A stretch of 8,129 nt of DNA, taken from NCBI GenBank assembly GCA_019454625.1, contig JACFNY010000078.1:1-8129 (forward strand), in the 5' to 3' direction. The notes beneath the pieces were generated by a model that saw nothing but the letters and a program-made list of their open reading frames with translations, ran no database searches and was not told the DNA's origin. The translations under genes were made by a program, and so were the position numbers. Shown one piece after another: positions 1 through 6,117 of this stretch. This stretch comes from Sphingomonadaceae bacterium. Its GTDB lineage: Bacteria > Pseudomonadota > Alphaproteobacteria > Sphingomonadales > Sphingomonadaceae. How positions within the stretch are numbered: the first letter of the stretch is position 1; the number at the start of each line of letters is the position of its first letter.

Positions 1-129
1 CTCGACACCGTTGAGCTGGTGATGGCGTTCGAGGAAGAGTTCGGCGTCGAGATCCCCGACGATGCCGCCGAGAAGATCCTCACCGTGAAGGACGCGATCG
101 GCTACATCGAGGAAAACAGCGCCGCCTGA
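1..129 (+). CDS. acpP: Acyl carrier protein, C-terminal part (5' end outside the window)
   Basis: Acyl carrier protein carries growing acyl chains on a phosphopantetheine arm during cytoplasmic fatty acid synthesis. Only the last 42 codons are present, starting [15 protein letters not shown] and ending IEENSAA before a TGA at 127-129. This segment corresponds to helix II, which normally follows the DSL serine that carries the prosthetic group, plus the rest of the protein. The serine itself would lie just left of the window. The run of acidic residues (EEEFG, EIPDD) and the motif ending in [10 protein letters not shown] are typical of bacterial AcpP. The gene is followed by a strong hairpin and then fabF in the same direction, the usual acpP-fabF order in proteobacteria. 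The identification is secure. The start cannot be seen. Confidence 0.95.
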   Translation, partial: LDTVELVMAFEEEFGVEIPDDAAEKILTVKDAIGYIEENSAA

Positions 130-141
130 CACGGGGACGCT

Positions 142-158
142 TGCCGGACAAAACGGCA
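142..158 (+). other. Small inverted repeat downstream of acpP
   Basis: TGCCG (142-146) and CGGCA (154-158) can pair around a 7-nt loop, just after the acpP stop codon and before the larger hairpin at 166-202. It is short and GC-rich, so it may be chance. It could also help stabilise the 3' end of the abundant acpP mRNA. Confidence 0.3.
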
Positions 159-165
159 CGGATTC

Positions 166-210
166 GCGAGCGGCTCCCCGGAAAAGCCGGTGGGCCGCTC
201 GCTTGTTATA
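166..210 (+). terminator. Intrinsic terminator or attenuator between acpP and fabF
   Basis: A perfect 9-bp stem is formed by GCGAGCGGC (166-174) and GCCGCTCGC (194-202). It continues inward through a U-G and a C-G pair, one C/U mismatch, and a four-base-pair CCGG/CCGG helix (178-181 with 187-190) capped by an AAAAG loop. A T-rich tail, TTGTTATA (203-210), follows directly. The T-run is interrupted, so termination may be partial. The position suggests that most transcripts end after acpP and a fraction read through into fabF-mltG. That would suit the excess of acyl carrier protein over synthase that cells need. The structure is seen in the sequence; the regulatory role is inferred. Confidence 0.7.
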
Positions 211-218
211 AGGATCAC

Positions 219-223
219 GGGAG
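219..223 (+). promoter_or_regulatory. Ribosome binding site of fabF
   Basis: GGGAG lies 6 nt upstream of the ATG at 230, and AAGGA lies a little further upstream at 210-214. Together they support the chosen fabF start, which also gives the conserved N-terminus MRRVVVTGLGLVTPLG. Confidence 0.6.
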
Positions 224-229
224 AACCGA

Positions 230-1489
230 ATGCGCCGCGTCGTCGTCACCGGACTGGGCCTCGTCACACCGCTGGGCGGAGACGTTGACTCCAGCTGGCG
301 CAACATCCTCGCCTCGAAGTCGGGCGCCGCGCGCATCACCCGGTTCGATCCGTCCGATCAGGCCTGCACCATCGCCTGCGAGGTGAAGATGGACGGCCGC
401 GAGGACGGCTGGGACGTCTCGAAGCGCGTCGACCACAAGATCCAGCGGCAGGTCGACCTGTTCATCCAGTTCGGCATCGACGCTGCCGGTCAGGCCATCG
501 AGGATGCGGGCCTCACGGATCTCTCCGAGGAAGAAAGGCTGCGCGCGGGCTGCTCGATCGGCTCGGGCATCGGCGGTCTGCCGGGCATCGAATCCGAATC
601 CATCGTGCTCCACGAAAAGGGCCCGCGCCGCGTCAGCCCGCACTTCGTGCACGGCCGCCTCATCAACCTCGTGTCGGGTCAGGTCTCGATCAAGTACGGC
701 CTGATGGGCCCGAACCACGCCGTCGTCACCGCCTGCTCCACGGGCGCGCACTCGATCGGCGACGCCGCGCGCATGATCGCGCTCGACGATGCCGACATCA
801 TGCTCGCGGGCGGTGCCGAAAGCGCCATCTGCCCGCTCGGCATCGCCGGTTTCGCTCAGGCCCGCGCGCTCTCGACGGCGTTCAACGATCAGCCGGAGCG
901 CGCCAGCCGCCCCTACGACAAGGACCGTGACGGCTTCGTCATGGGCGAGGGCGCGGGCGTCGTGGTGCTCGAGGAGCTTGAGCACGCGAAGGCGCGCGGT
1001 GCGAAGATCTACGGCGAGGTCGTCGGCTACGGCCTCACCGGAGACGGCTATCACGTCACCGCGCCGCACCCGGAGGGTTACGGCGGCTTCCGCTCCATGC
1101 AGATGGCGCTGAAGAAGGCGGGCCTCGACCCGTCCGACATCGACTACATCAACGCGCACGGTACCTCGACGCCGCTCGGCGACGAGATCGAGCTCGGCGC
1201 AGTCCGCCGCCTGTTCGGCAGCGCGATGGAGGGCGTGTCCATGTCCTCGACCAAGAGCGCCATCGGGCACCTGCTCGGCGGCGCGGGCGCGGTCGAGACG
1301 ATCTTCTGCCTGCTCGCCATCCGCGACCAGATCGCGCCGCCGACGATCAACCTCGAAAACCCGAGCGACGGCTGCGCGGGCGTCGATCTCGTGCCGCTCG
1401 TGGCGCGCGAGCGGAAGATCAAGGCGGCGCTCAACAACAGCTTCGGGTTCGGCGGCACCAACGCCTCGCTGATCGTCAAGGCGTTCTGA
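230..1489 (+). CDS. fabF: 3-oxoacyl-[acyl-carrier-protein] synthase II
   Basis: This condensing enzyme (KAS II) extends acyl-ACP with malonyl-ACP in type II fatty acid synthesis in the cytoplasm. The 419-residue length is close to the usual 410-420. All catalytic features of the family can be seen: the nucleophilic Cys169 in VVTACSTGAHSIGDA, His310 in NAHGTSTPLGD, Lys342 in STKSAIGHLLG with His347 in the same motif, and the glycine-rich GFGGTN loop at 406-411 near the C-terminus. The N-terminus RRVVVTGLGLVTPLG is the classic start of FabF. The gene follows acpP after a strong hairpin and precedes mltG by 4 nt, so fabF and mltG are probably co-transcribed. The Cys-His-His set excludes the decarboxylating chain-length-factor relatives, which lack the cysteine. 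FabB is less likely given the acpP neighbour. Confidence 0.97.
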   Translation: MRRVVVTGLGLVTPLGGDVDSSWRNILASKSGAARITRFDPSDQACTIACEVKMDGREDGWDVSKRVDHKIQRQVDLFIQFGIDAAGQAIEDAGLTDLSEEERLRAGCSIGSGIGGLPGIESESIVLHEKGPRRVSPHFVHGRLINLVSGQVSIKYGLMGPNHAVVTACSTGAHSIGDAARMIALDDADIMLAGGAESAICPLGIAGFAQARALSTAFNDQPERASRPYDKDRDGFVMGEGAGVVVLEELEHAKARGAKIYGEVVGYGLTGDGYHVTAPHPEGYGGFRSMQMALKKAGLDPSDIDYINAHGTSTPLGDEIELGAVRRLFGSAMEGVSMSSTKSAIGHLLGGAGAVETIFCLLAIRDQIAPPTINLENPSDGCAGVDLVPLVARERKIKAALNNSFGFGGTNASLIVKAF

Positions 1490-1493
1490 CCTC

Positions 1494-2453
1494 ATGAAAA
1501 AGCTGCTGGTCGCCATCGTCGTCGCGGCGCTGGCGGCTGCTGCCGTGCTCGTCTTCCAGTGGACCGCGAAGGGGCCGCTGCTCGCGGACGCCGATTTCAT
1601 CGTGCCGCGCGGGGCGACGCTCGCCGCGACCGCCGAACAGCTCGAAGAGCAGGGCGCGATCCGGTCCTCGGACGCGTTCCGGCTGATGGCGCGCGCGCTC
1701 GGCTCCGGCGCGCCGATCAAGGCGGGCGAGTTCCGCATCCCGGCGGGCAGCAGCCCGGCGGCGATCCTGCGCATCCTGCAATACGGGGAGCCGCTCCAGC
1801 GGCTGATCGTCATTCCCGAAGGCCTGCCGTCGATCCTCGTCCATGAAAAGCTGATGGCCGAGGAACTGCTGACCGGCGAGGCGGAGGTCCCCGCGGAAGG
1901 CTCGGTGCTGCCGGGCGGCTACAGCTTCGAGCGCGGCGAGCCGCGCGCCGCGGTGCTGAAGCGGATGCAGGACGCGATGACGAAGACGCTCGCCGAGCTC
2001 TGGGCGGCGCGCAGGCCCTCGGCGGTCGTGAAGACGCCGGAGGAGGCGGTGAACCTCGCCGCCATCGTCGAGAAGGAGACCGCGAAGGCGGAGGAGCGCC
2101 GGACGATCGCGGGCGTCTATTCGAACCGCCTGCGCATCGGCATGATGCTTCAGGCCGATCCCACGGTGATCTACCCGATCACCAAGGGGAAGCCGCTCGG
2201 CCGCCGCATTCGCCAGTCCGAGCTGCGCGCCGACAACGGCTACAACACCTATGCGAAGGCCGGGCTTCCGGCGGGGCCGATCGCCAATCCGGGGCGCGCG
2301 TCGATCGAGGCCGTGCTTGATCCGGAAACCACCGATGCGCTCTATTTCGTCGCCGACGGCACCGGCGGCCACGTGTTCGCGCGCACGCTCGCCGAGCACA
2401 ACGCCAATGTCGTGAAATGGCGGGCGATCCGCCGGGAACGCGGCGAGCTATAG
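1494..2453 (+). CDS. mltG: Endolytic murein transglycosylase MltG (YceG-like)
   Basis: MltG cuts nascent peptidoglycan glycan strands at the outer face of the inner membrane and is thought to end their elongation. The 319-residue protein starts with a short basic tip and one hydrophobic segment (about residues 4-22), which anchors it. A small N-terminal domain follows (about 33-100; PRGATLAATAEQLEEQGAI resembles the LysM-like subdomain). The YceG catalytic domain comes next, with IPEGLPS near 107, LPGGYSF near 139 and the hallmark IVEKET (191-196) before NRLRIGMMLQADPTVIY (211-227). One of Glu193 or Glu195 corresponds to the catalytic glutamate of E. coli MltG. The conserved end YNTYAKAGLPAGPIANPG and YFVADGTGGHVF is intact. 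The ATG sits 4 nt after the fabF stop with no strong Shine-Dalgarno, suggesting translational coupling. The TAG stop directly abuts the stop codon of the convergent peptidase gene. Confidence 0.95.
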   Translation: MKKLLVAIVVAALAAAAVLVFQWTAKGPLLADADFIVPRGATLAATAEQLEEQGAIRSSDAFRLMARALGSGAPIKAGEFRIPAGSSPAAILRILQYGEPLQRLIVIPEGLPSILVHEKLMAEELLTGEAEVPAEGSVLPGGYSFERGEPRAAVLKRMQDAMTKTLAELWAARRPSAVVKTPEEAVNLAAIVEKETAKAEERRTIAGVYSNRLRIGMMLQADPTVIYPITKGKPLGRRIRQSELRADNGYNTYAKAGLPAGPIANPGRASIEAVLDPETTDALYFVADGTGGHVFARTLAEHNANVVKWRAIRRERGEL

Positions 2454-3332
2454 GCGGCGGACCGCCGTCACGGGCTTCTCGTATCGTGGCAGCAACCGGC
2501 CCACGACGTCGGCGAGCGGCTCGATCACCGTCGACATGAAGAAGGCGTTGGCGTGCAGCAGTCGCGTCTCGTCGAACATGAAGCCGACATGGCCGGGGAA
2601 GAACACGAGGTCGCCGCGCCGGTAGCGCCGGTCCTCGACCTCGCGCCCGAGCGCCGCCTGCATGTCGCTGTCGCGCGGGGCCGCGATGCCGCAGGCGCCG
2701 AGCGCGACCTGCACCAGCCCCGAGCAGTCGAGCCCGCCGCGTGTGCGGCCGCCCCACTTGTAGGGTGTGCCGAGAAAGAGTTCGGCGATCGCGACCGGAT
2801 CGGCGGCGTGGTCGTCGAGGGCGGCGATGTGGCGCCTGTGAACATAGCCGCCGGCCGTCGATACGAACGTCTCGTCGTGCCCGTCGGCGCGGATCAGCGC
2901 GCCCATCGGAAGCGCGCCGATCACGGCGGACTTGATGTCGGGCCTTGCGAAGACCAGCGCGGTCGGCGCGGCGATCCGGTGCGTTGGCGCATCCGCGCCT
3001 TCGGCGAGCAGCACGGCGTCGACATAGCCGACATAGCGATCGTGGACGCTGTAGCCCCACGCGACGCCGTCCGCCATGTCGAGCACGTCGAAGGCCTCGC
3101 CCGAAAGCAGCTCGCTCACGGCGACGGCGTTCGCCTCCGGCGCCTTGCGGATGGGGGCCTGAGGCGCGGTCAGCCGATGGCGGACGGGGACCGCGAAGCG
3201 CGGCACGTCGACGACGCCCTCAAACGCTATATCGGCAAGGTCGTCCCGCCACGCATTGATGCGCGGGTCCGGGCGGCCGGAGCCGGTGCTAGAGGTAGGC
3301 GCGCTCCTCGCGGTCTTGGTTACGGCTGGCAT
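2448..3332 (-). CDS. NlpC/P60 family cysteine endopeptidase with SH3-like region (YkfC-type)
   Basis: This is probably a gamma-D-glutamyl-L-diamino acid endopeptidase that cuts cell wall peptides. The last third (about 178-294) is an NlpC/P60 domain: LGTPYKWGGRTRGGLDCSGLVQ contains the catalytic Cys203, FFPGHVGF holds His248, and LLHANAF holds the third polar residue, His260. Residues 45-170 resemble the SH3b-type domains found ahead of the catalytic domain in YkfC-like enzymes (WGYSVHDRYVGYV; GGYVHRRHI). No signal peptide or membrane segment can be seen, so a cytoplasmic role in muropeptide recycling fits best. The ATG lies 44 nt inside the upstream regulator gene, with only a weak ribosome site; no other ATG, GTG or TTG occurs in the first 25 codons. 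The conserved-looking stretch DPRINAWRDDLAD supports keeping this N-terminus. Exact substrate unknown. Confidence 0.9.
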   Translation of the reverse strand: MPAVTKTARSAPTSSTGSGRPDPRINAWRDDLADIAFEGVVDVPRFAVPVRHRLTAPQAPIRKAPEANAVAVSELLSGEAFDVLDMADGVAWGYSVHDRYVGYVDAVLLAEGADAPTHRIAAPTALVFARPDIKSAVIGALPMGALIRADGHDETFVSTAGGYVHRRHIAALDDHAADPVAIAELFLGTPYKWGGRTRGGLDCSGLVQVALGACGIAAPRDSDMQAALGREVEDRRYRRGDLVFFPGHVGFMFDETRLLHANAFFMSTVIEPLADVVGRLLPRYEKPVTAVRRL

Positions 3333-3678
3333 GGCCCTGCGTCGTCTCGATCATTCCTGCGAAGGTTTCGAGGAATTCGTGGCCCTGCGCGGTCCGCTCG
3401 ACGAAGATGTTGCGCAGGTCACTCTCGTCCTTCTGGCGGCGGATATAGCCGAAGGCGCCGAGCGTGTTGAGTGCCCGCGTGATGACGGGTTTCGAAACCC
3501 TGAGCTTGGCCGCGAGGCCGCGCACCGTGTGCGGCCCCGGCGTCAGGTAGACGAGCAGCAGCAGCGCCATCTGCCGGTTGGTGAGATCGGGACGGTTCGA
3601 TTGCACATACGCGATGACGGTTTGCATCCAGGGACTGAGGAGCGCGTCGATCCGGTCGTCTAGGCCTGAGAGGGACAT
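3289..3678 (-). CDS. MarR-type winged-helix transcriptional regulator
   Basis: This 129-residue protein reads as a compact MarR-family DNA-binding protein. It has an N-terminal helix (DDRIDALLSPWMQTVIAY), a helix with LTNRQMALLLLVYL, and a helix-turn-helix at about 52-78 (HTVRGLAAKLRVSKPVITRALNTL, with AKLRVSKPVITRAL as the turn and recognition helix). The wing follows (GYIRRQKDESDLRNIFVERT) and then a C-terminal helix (GHEFLETFAGMIETT). It is shorter than typical MarR proteins (140-160 aa), mainly at the ends, so the dimerisation region may be reduced. The RBS GGGTGA lies 8 nt before the ATG, and an AT-rich promoter region with a perfect inverted repeat lies further upstream. The gene sits between the aminopeptidase and the NlpC/P60 gene on the same strand and overlaps the latter by 44 nt. 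It probably controls itself and the peptidase. Ligand unknown. Confidence 0.85.
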   Translation of the reverse strand: MSLSGLDDRIDALLSPWMQTVIAYVQSNRPDLTNRQMALLLLVYLTPGPHTVRGLAAKLRVSKPVITRALNTLGAFGYIRRQKDESDLRNIFVERTAQGHEFLETFAGMIETTQGHASRNQDREERAYL

Positions 3679-3713
3679 GGCTGTTCACCCGTTATCTTGT
3701 TTCGGGTCACCAT

Positions 3714-3756
3714 ATTTTAACGAGAGTTAATGATTAGTTGATATTTTGGGTTAACC
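3714..3756 (-). promoter_or_regulatory. AT-rich promoter and candidate operator of the MarR-type gene
   Basis: Within the 89-nt gap between the aminopeptidase stop and the regulator start lies a perfect inverted repeat, TTAAC-GAGA-GTTAA (3717-3730). A palindrome, GGTTAACC (3749-3756), repeats the GTTAAC core. On the minus strand a -10-like hexamer TAAAAT (3719-3714) overlaps the end of the inverted repeat; no good -35 is apparent. Binding of a dimeric winged-helix protein here would block the promoter, so autoregulation is the natural reading. An alternative is the cell-cycle regulator CtrA, which binds TTAA-N7-TTAA; here the spacing is N6, so that fit is imperfect. Repeat and hexamer are seen; function is inferred. 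Confidence 0.5.
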
Positions 3757-3767
3757 GGTCGAAGCGT

Positions 3768-5165
3768 TCATTCGGAGCGATGATTACCGTAACGCTTCTC
3801 TATATACGCCCAAAATGCCCGGAGACCCAGCGCTTCTCCGCCCTTCGGACGGCCGGGCTTCGCCGACGGCATCCACGCGAACGTATCGAGGTGCGCCCAC
3901 GGCGTCTTCGGATCGACGAACTTTTCGAGATACAGCGCGGCGGTGATCGCCCCGGCGAACGCACCCGAGGCGCTGTTGTTGATGTCGGCGACGTCGGACT
4001 TCAGCATCTCCGCATAGGGTTTCCACAGCGGCATCCGCCACAGCGGGTCGCCGCTCGCCTGCGCGCCTTCGAGGAGGCCCTCGGCGAGCGCGTCGTCGTT
4101 GGCGAACAGCGCCGGGAGGTCCGGGCCGAGCGCCACGCGCGCCGCGCCGGTCAGCGTCGCGAAGTCGAGGATGAGGTCCGGGCCGTCCTCGCCCGCGAGC
4201 GCCAGCGCGTCGCACAGCACCAGCCGCCCCTCGGCATCGGTGTTGCCGATCTCGACGGTCGTGCCCTTGCGCGTCCTGATGATGTCGCCGGGGCGGAACG
4301 CGCCGCCGTCGATGGCGTTCTCGACCGCCGGGATGATGAGCTGCAGCCGCACGCGCAGCTTCGCGCCCATCACGAGTCCGGCGAGCGCCAGCGCGTGCGC
4401 CGCGCCGCCCATGTCCTTCTTCATCAGCAGCATGTTGCCCGCGGTCTTGATGTCGAGCCCGCCGGAATCGAAGCACACGCCCTTGCCGATGATGGTCAGC
4501 TTCGGGTCGCCCTTGCGGCCCCAGCCCATGTCGATGAGCCGCGGCGCGCGGCCCGCGGCGGCGGCGCGGCCGACGGCGTGGATGGTCGGGAAGTTCGCCG
4601 CCAGCAGGTCGTCGCCCTGGGTCACCTTCACCTCGGCGCCGTGGTGGCGGGCGACGTCGCGCACCGCCGCCTCCAGCGCCTCCGGCCCCATGTCCTCGGC
4701 GGGCGTGTTGACGAGGTCGCGCACCAGCGCCTGCGCGCCCGCGAGCCGCTCGAGCGCCGCGATGTCGACCGCTTTCGGCACCAGCAGCGTGCGCGCGGCG
4801 ACCGGCTTGGGTTCGGAGAGGTAGCGCGCGAACGTGTAGTGGGCGAGCATCCAGCCGAGCGCCGCCGCGCCCGGCTCGCGTCCGCCGCCGAGCCTGTAGC
4901 GCCCGGCGGGCAGGGCTTTCACGGCGGCGGCGAGATCCCACGGCCCAAGGCTTGCGGGCGCGCCGAAGGCGGCGCTCCAGCTTTCGGCCTCGTTGCCGGG
5001 AAGGATCACGCGCGTACCTGCCGCGCCCTTGAACTCGGCGGCCTCGACGGCGGCGCGCGCCCGCGCCGGCAGCGCGTCCCGCCACGCTTCGAAGCCCGCG
5101 GGGTCGACGAGCGCGATCTCGCGGGCGTCCTGCCCCGTGTCGTGTTCGATAAGGCCGTGTTCCAT
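3768..5165 (-). CDS. Leucyl aminopeptidase family protein (peptidase family M17)
   Basis: This two-metal aminopeptidase removes N-terminal residues from peptides in the cytoplasm. The 465-residue protein has a divergent N-terminal domain (1-140) and a well conserved M17 catalytic domain. The metal ligands and catalytic residues are all present: Lys228 and Asp233 in GKGVCFDSGGLD, Lys240, Asp251 in KKDMGGAA, and Asp310, Glu312 and Arg314 in the signature NTDAEGRL. As I recall E. coli PepA numbering, every one matches at a constant offset of 42, so the N-terminal domain is shorter. The ATG at 5165 is preferred because upstream in-frame sequence is antisense to sapC. Its ribosome site is weak. 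The gene leads a same-strand cluster with the MarR-type regulator and NlpC/P60 gene and diverges from sapC. Digestion of cell wall peptides together with the latter is an inference. pepA or pepB are possible names. Confidence 0.93.
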   Translation of the reverse strand: MEHGLIEHDTGQDAREIALVDPAGFEAWRDALPARARAAVEAAEFKGAAGTRVILPGNEAESWSAAFGAPASLGPWDLAAAVKALPAGRYRLGGGREPGAAALGWMLAHYTFARYLSEPKPVAARTLLVPKAVDIAALERLAGAQALVRDLVNTPAEDMGPEALEAAVRDVARHHGAEVKVTQGDDLLAANFPTIHAVGRAAAAGRAPRLIDMGWGRKGDPKLTIIGKGVCFDSGGLDIKTAGNMLLMKKDMGGAAHALALAGLVMGAKLRVRLQLIIPAVENAIDGGAFRPGDIIRTRKGTTVEIGNTDAEGRLVLCDALALAGEDGPDLILDFATLTGAARVALGPDLPALFANDDALAEGLLEGAQASGDPLWRMPLWKPYAEMLKSDVADINNSASGAFAGAITAALYLEKFVDPKTPWAHLDTFAWMPSAKPGRPKGGEALGLRAFWAYIEKRYGNHRSE

Positions 5166-5270
5166 CGTGTCCGCGCTTTTTCCGTTCCTGCTCTTCGCTT
5201 GCCGCGAAGCGGCAGACCGCCTAAACGGTCGGCCGAATTTCAACTCCGTAGCCGCGCCTGAAGGAACACA
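5166..5270. promoter_or_regulatory. Divergent intergenic region with overlapping inverted repeats
   Basis: This 105-nt gap separates the divergent aminopeptidase and sapC genes and should hold both promoters. Three small inverted repeats lie close together: CTTCGC-ttgcc-GCGAAG (5193-5209), the overlapping alternative GCCGC-gaa-GCGGC (5201-5213), and GACCG-cctaaa-CGGTC (5215-5230). A weak plus-strand promoter could be TTGCCG (5199-5204), 17 nt, then TAAACG (5222-5227). A TTGAAA occurs on the minus strand without a good matching -10. The repeats may be operators or RNA hairpins in the sapC leader. No regulator is identified. Confidence 0.4.
5260..5265 (+). promoter_or_regulatory. Strong ribosome binding site of sapC
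   Basis: GAAGGA lies 5 nt before the ATG at 5271, among the better Shine-Dalgarno matches in this window. It fixes the sapC start. Confidence 0.7.
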
Positions 5271-6035
5271 ATGGCCACCAATCCGCAAGCCGCCCAGTTG
5301 CCGCCGCTCTACAACGCGCTCGCGCCGCTCTCCTCGTCGGTGCATCAGGCGCTCGGGCTGAAGTCCCGCACCGGCGCGCCGTTCGCGCGCGGGCTGCACG
5401 CGATTCCCCTCACGGTCGACGAGTTCCACCTCGCGCAGCGCCATTACCCGATCGTCTTCGCGGCCGGGCAGACGCCCGTGCCCCTCGCGCTCACCTCGCT
5501 CAGCGAAGGCCAGAACCTGTTCGTCGACGACGAGGGCAACTGGCGCGCCGGCACCTACGTGCCCGCCTATGTGCGCCGCTATCCGTTCCTGCTCGCGCGG
5601 ATCAATCCGCAGTCGGAGGAGCTGACGCTCTGCTTCGACGAGACCTCCGAGGACCTCGGCGCCGACGAGGGCGAGGCGCTGTTCAAGGACGGCGAGGCGA
5701 CCGACGTGGTGAAGAACGTCCTCGAGTTCTGCGAGCAGTTCGAGAACTCGATGCGCAAGACGCAGGCGTTCGTGCAGGAGCTCGAAAAGGGTGAGTTCCT
5801 GATGGACGGCGAGGTTTCCATCCAGATGGACGGCATGGCGCAGCCCGCGATCTACCGCGGCTTCAAGATGATCTCGCAGGACAAGATCCGCGACCTTCGC
5901 GGCGACCAGGCGCGCAAGCTCATCCAGAACGGGATGCTGCCGCTGATGTACGCGCACCTCTTCTCGCTGTCCTACGTCACCGACCTGTTCTCGCAGGGCG
6001 CGGCGAAGGCCGCGGCGGAACGCACGGACGCCTGA
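5271..6035 (+). CDS. SapC family protein
   Basis: This 254-residue soluble protein matches the SapC family, named after a protein in the Campylobacter S-layer locus and common in sphingomonads and other proteobacteria. Its biochemical role is not known. Recognisable family stretches are the early YNALAPLSSSVHQ, HAIPLTVDEFHLAQRHYPIVF (about 43-63), LSEGQNLFVDDEGNWRAGTYVPAYVRRYPFLLA (about 77-109) and the C-terminal helix with GMLPLMYAHLFSLSYVTDLF. It is acidic in the middle (DETSEDLGADEGEALF). There is no signal peptide, membrane segment or known catalytic motif. A strong ribosome site sets the start. In many sphingomonads sapC lies near tryptophan halogenase and TonB receptor genes; none is visible here, so this copy looks like an orphan. 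It is not the SapC permease of the peptide transporter with the same name. Confidence 0.88.
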   Translation: MATNPQAAQLPPLYNALAPLSSSVHQALGLKSRTGAPFARGLHAIPLTVDEFHLAQRHYPIVFAAGQTPVPLALTSLSEGQNLFVDDEGNWRAGTYVPAYVRRYPFLLARINPQSEELTLCFDETSEDLGADEGEALFKDGEATDVVKNVLEFCEQFENSMRKTQAFVQELEKGEFLMDGEVSIQMDGMAQPAIYRGFKMISQDKIRDLRGDQARKLIQNGMLPLMYAHLFSLSYVTDLFSQGAAKAAAERTDA

Positions 6036-6053
6036 GCGCTCTCCCGCATTGGC

Positions 6054-6081
6054 TTGCGCCGAGGGGGATTCTGCCTAGACT
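6054..6081 (+). promoter_or_regulatory. Possible promoter of the cytochrome b561 gene
   Basis: TTGCGC (6054-6059) and TAGACT (6076-6081) are spaced by 16 nt in the 82-nt gap after sapC, about 37 nt before the cytochrome ATG. They are moderate matches to the housekeeping -35 and -10 elements. No terminator is seen after sapC, so read-through from sapC is also possible. Confidence 0.35.
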
Positions 6082-6102
6082 CCTCGTAGTTGCAGGGCAA
6101 TC

Positions 6103-6107
6103 GGAGG
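6103..6107 (+). promoter_or_regulatory. Ribosome binding site of the cytochrome b561 gene
   Basis: GGAGG lies 10 nt before the ATG at 6118, a strong match at a slightly long spacing. It supports this start, which places the first conserved histidine at residue 16. Confidence 0.6.
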
Positions 6108-6117
6108 GACGGGCTCT

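Noticed and set aside
215..1813. Long minus-strand open frame (532 codons) antisense to fabF and mltG
   Set aside because: Its translation is Arg/Ala/Asp-rich without any recognisable domain, and it mirrors the GC-rich third positions of two certain genes. It is a shadow frame.
2553..3470. Plus-strand open frame opposite the NlpC/P60 gene
   Set aside because: No domain, compositionally biased, and antisense to a gene with clear Cys-His-His catalytic motifs.
3717..3730. Full CtrA binding site
   Set aside because: The two TTAA halves are separated by six bases, not the consensus seven. It is better explained as a symmetric operator, though CtrA cannot be ruled out.
3738..5261. Long plus-strand open frame (507 codons) antisense to the aminopeptidase
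   Set aside because: Low-complexity Arg/Ala/Gly/Val composition with no domain, fully opposite an M17 enzyme with every catalytic residue intact.
5166..5957. Upstream extension of the aminopeptidase frame to 729 residues, suggesting a fusion
   Set aside because: The extra 264 residues are antisense to sapC, a well-supported gene with a strong ribosome site, and show no domain. The family length is met from the ATG at 5165.
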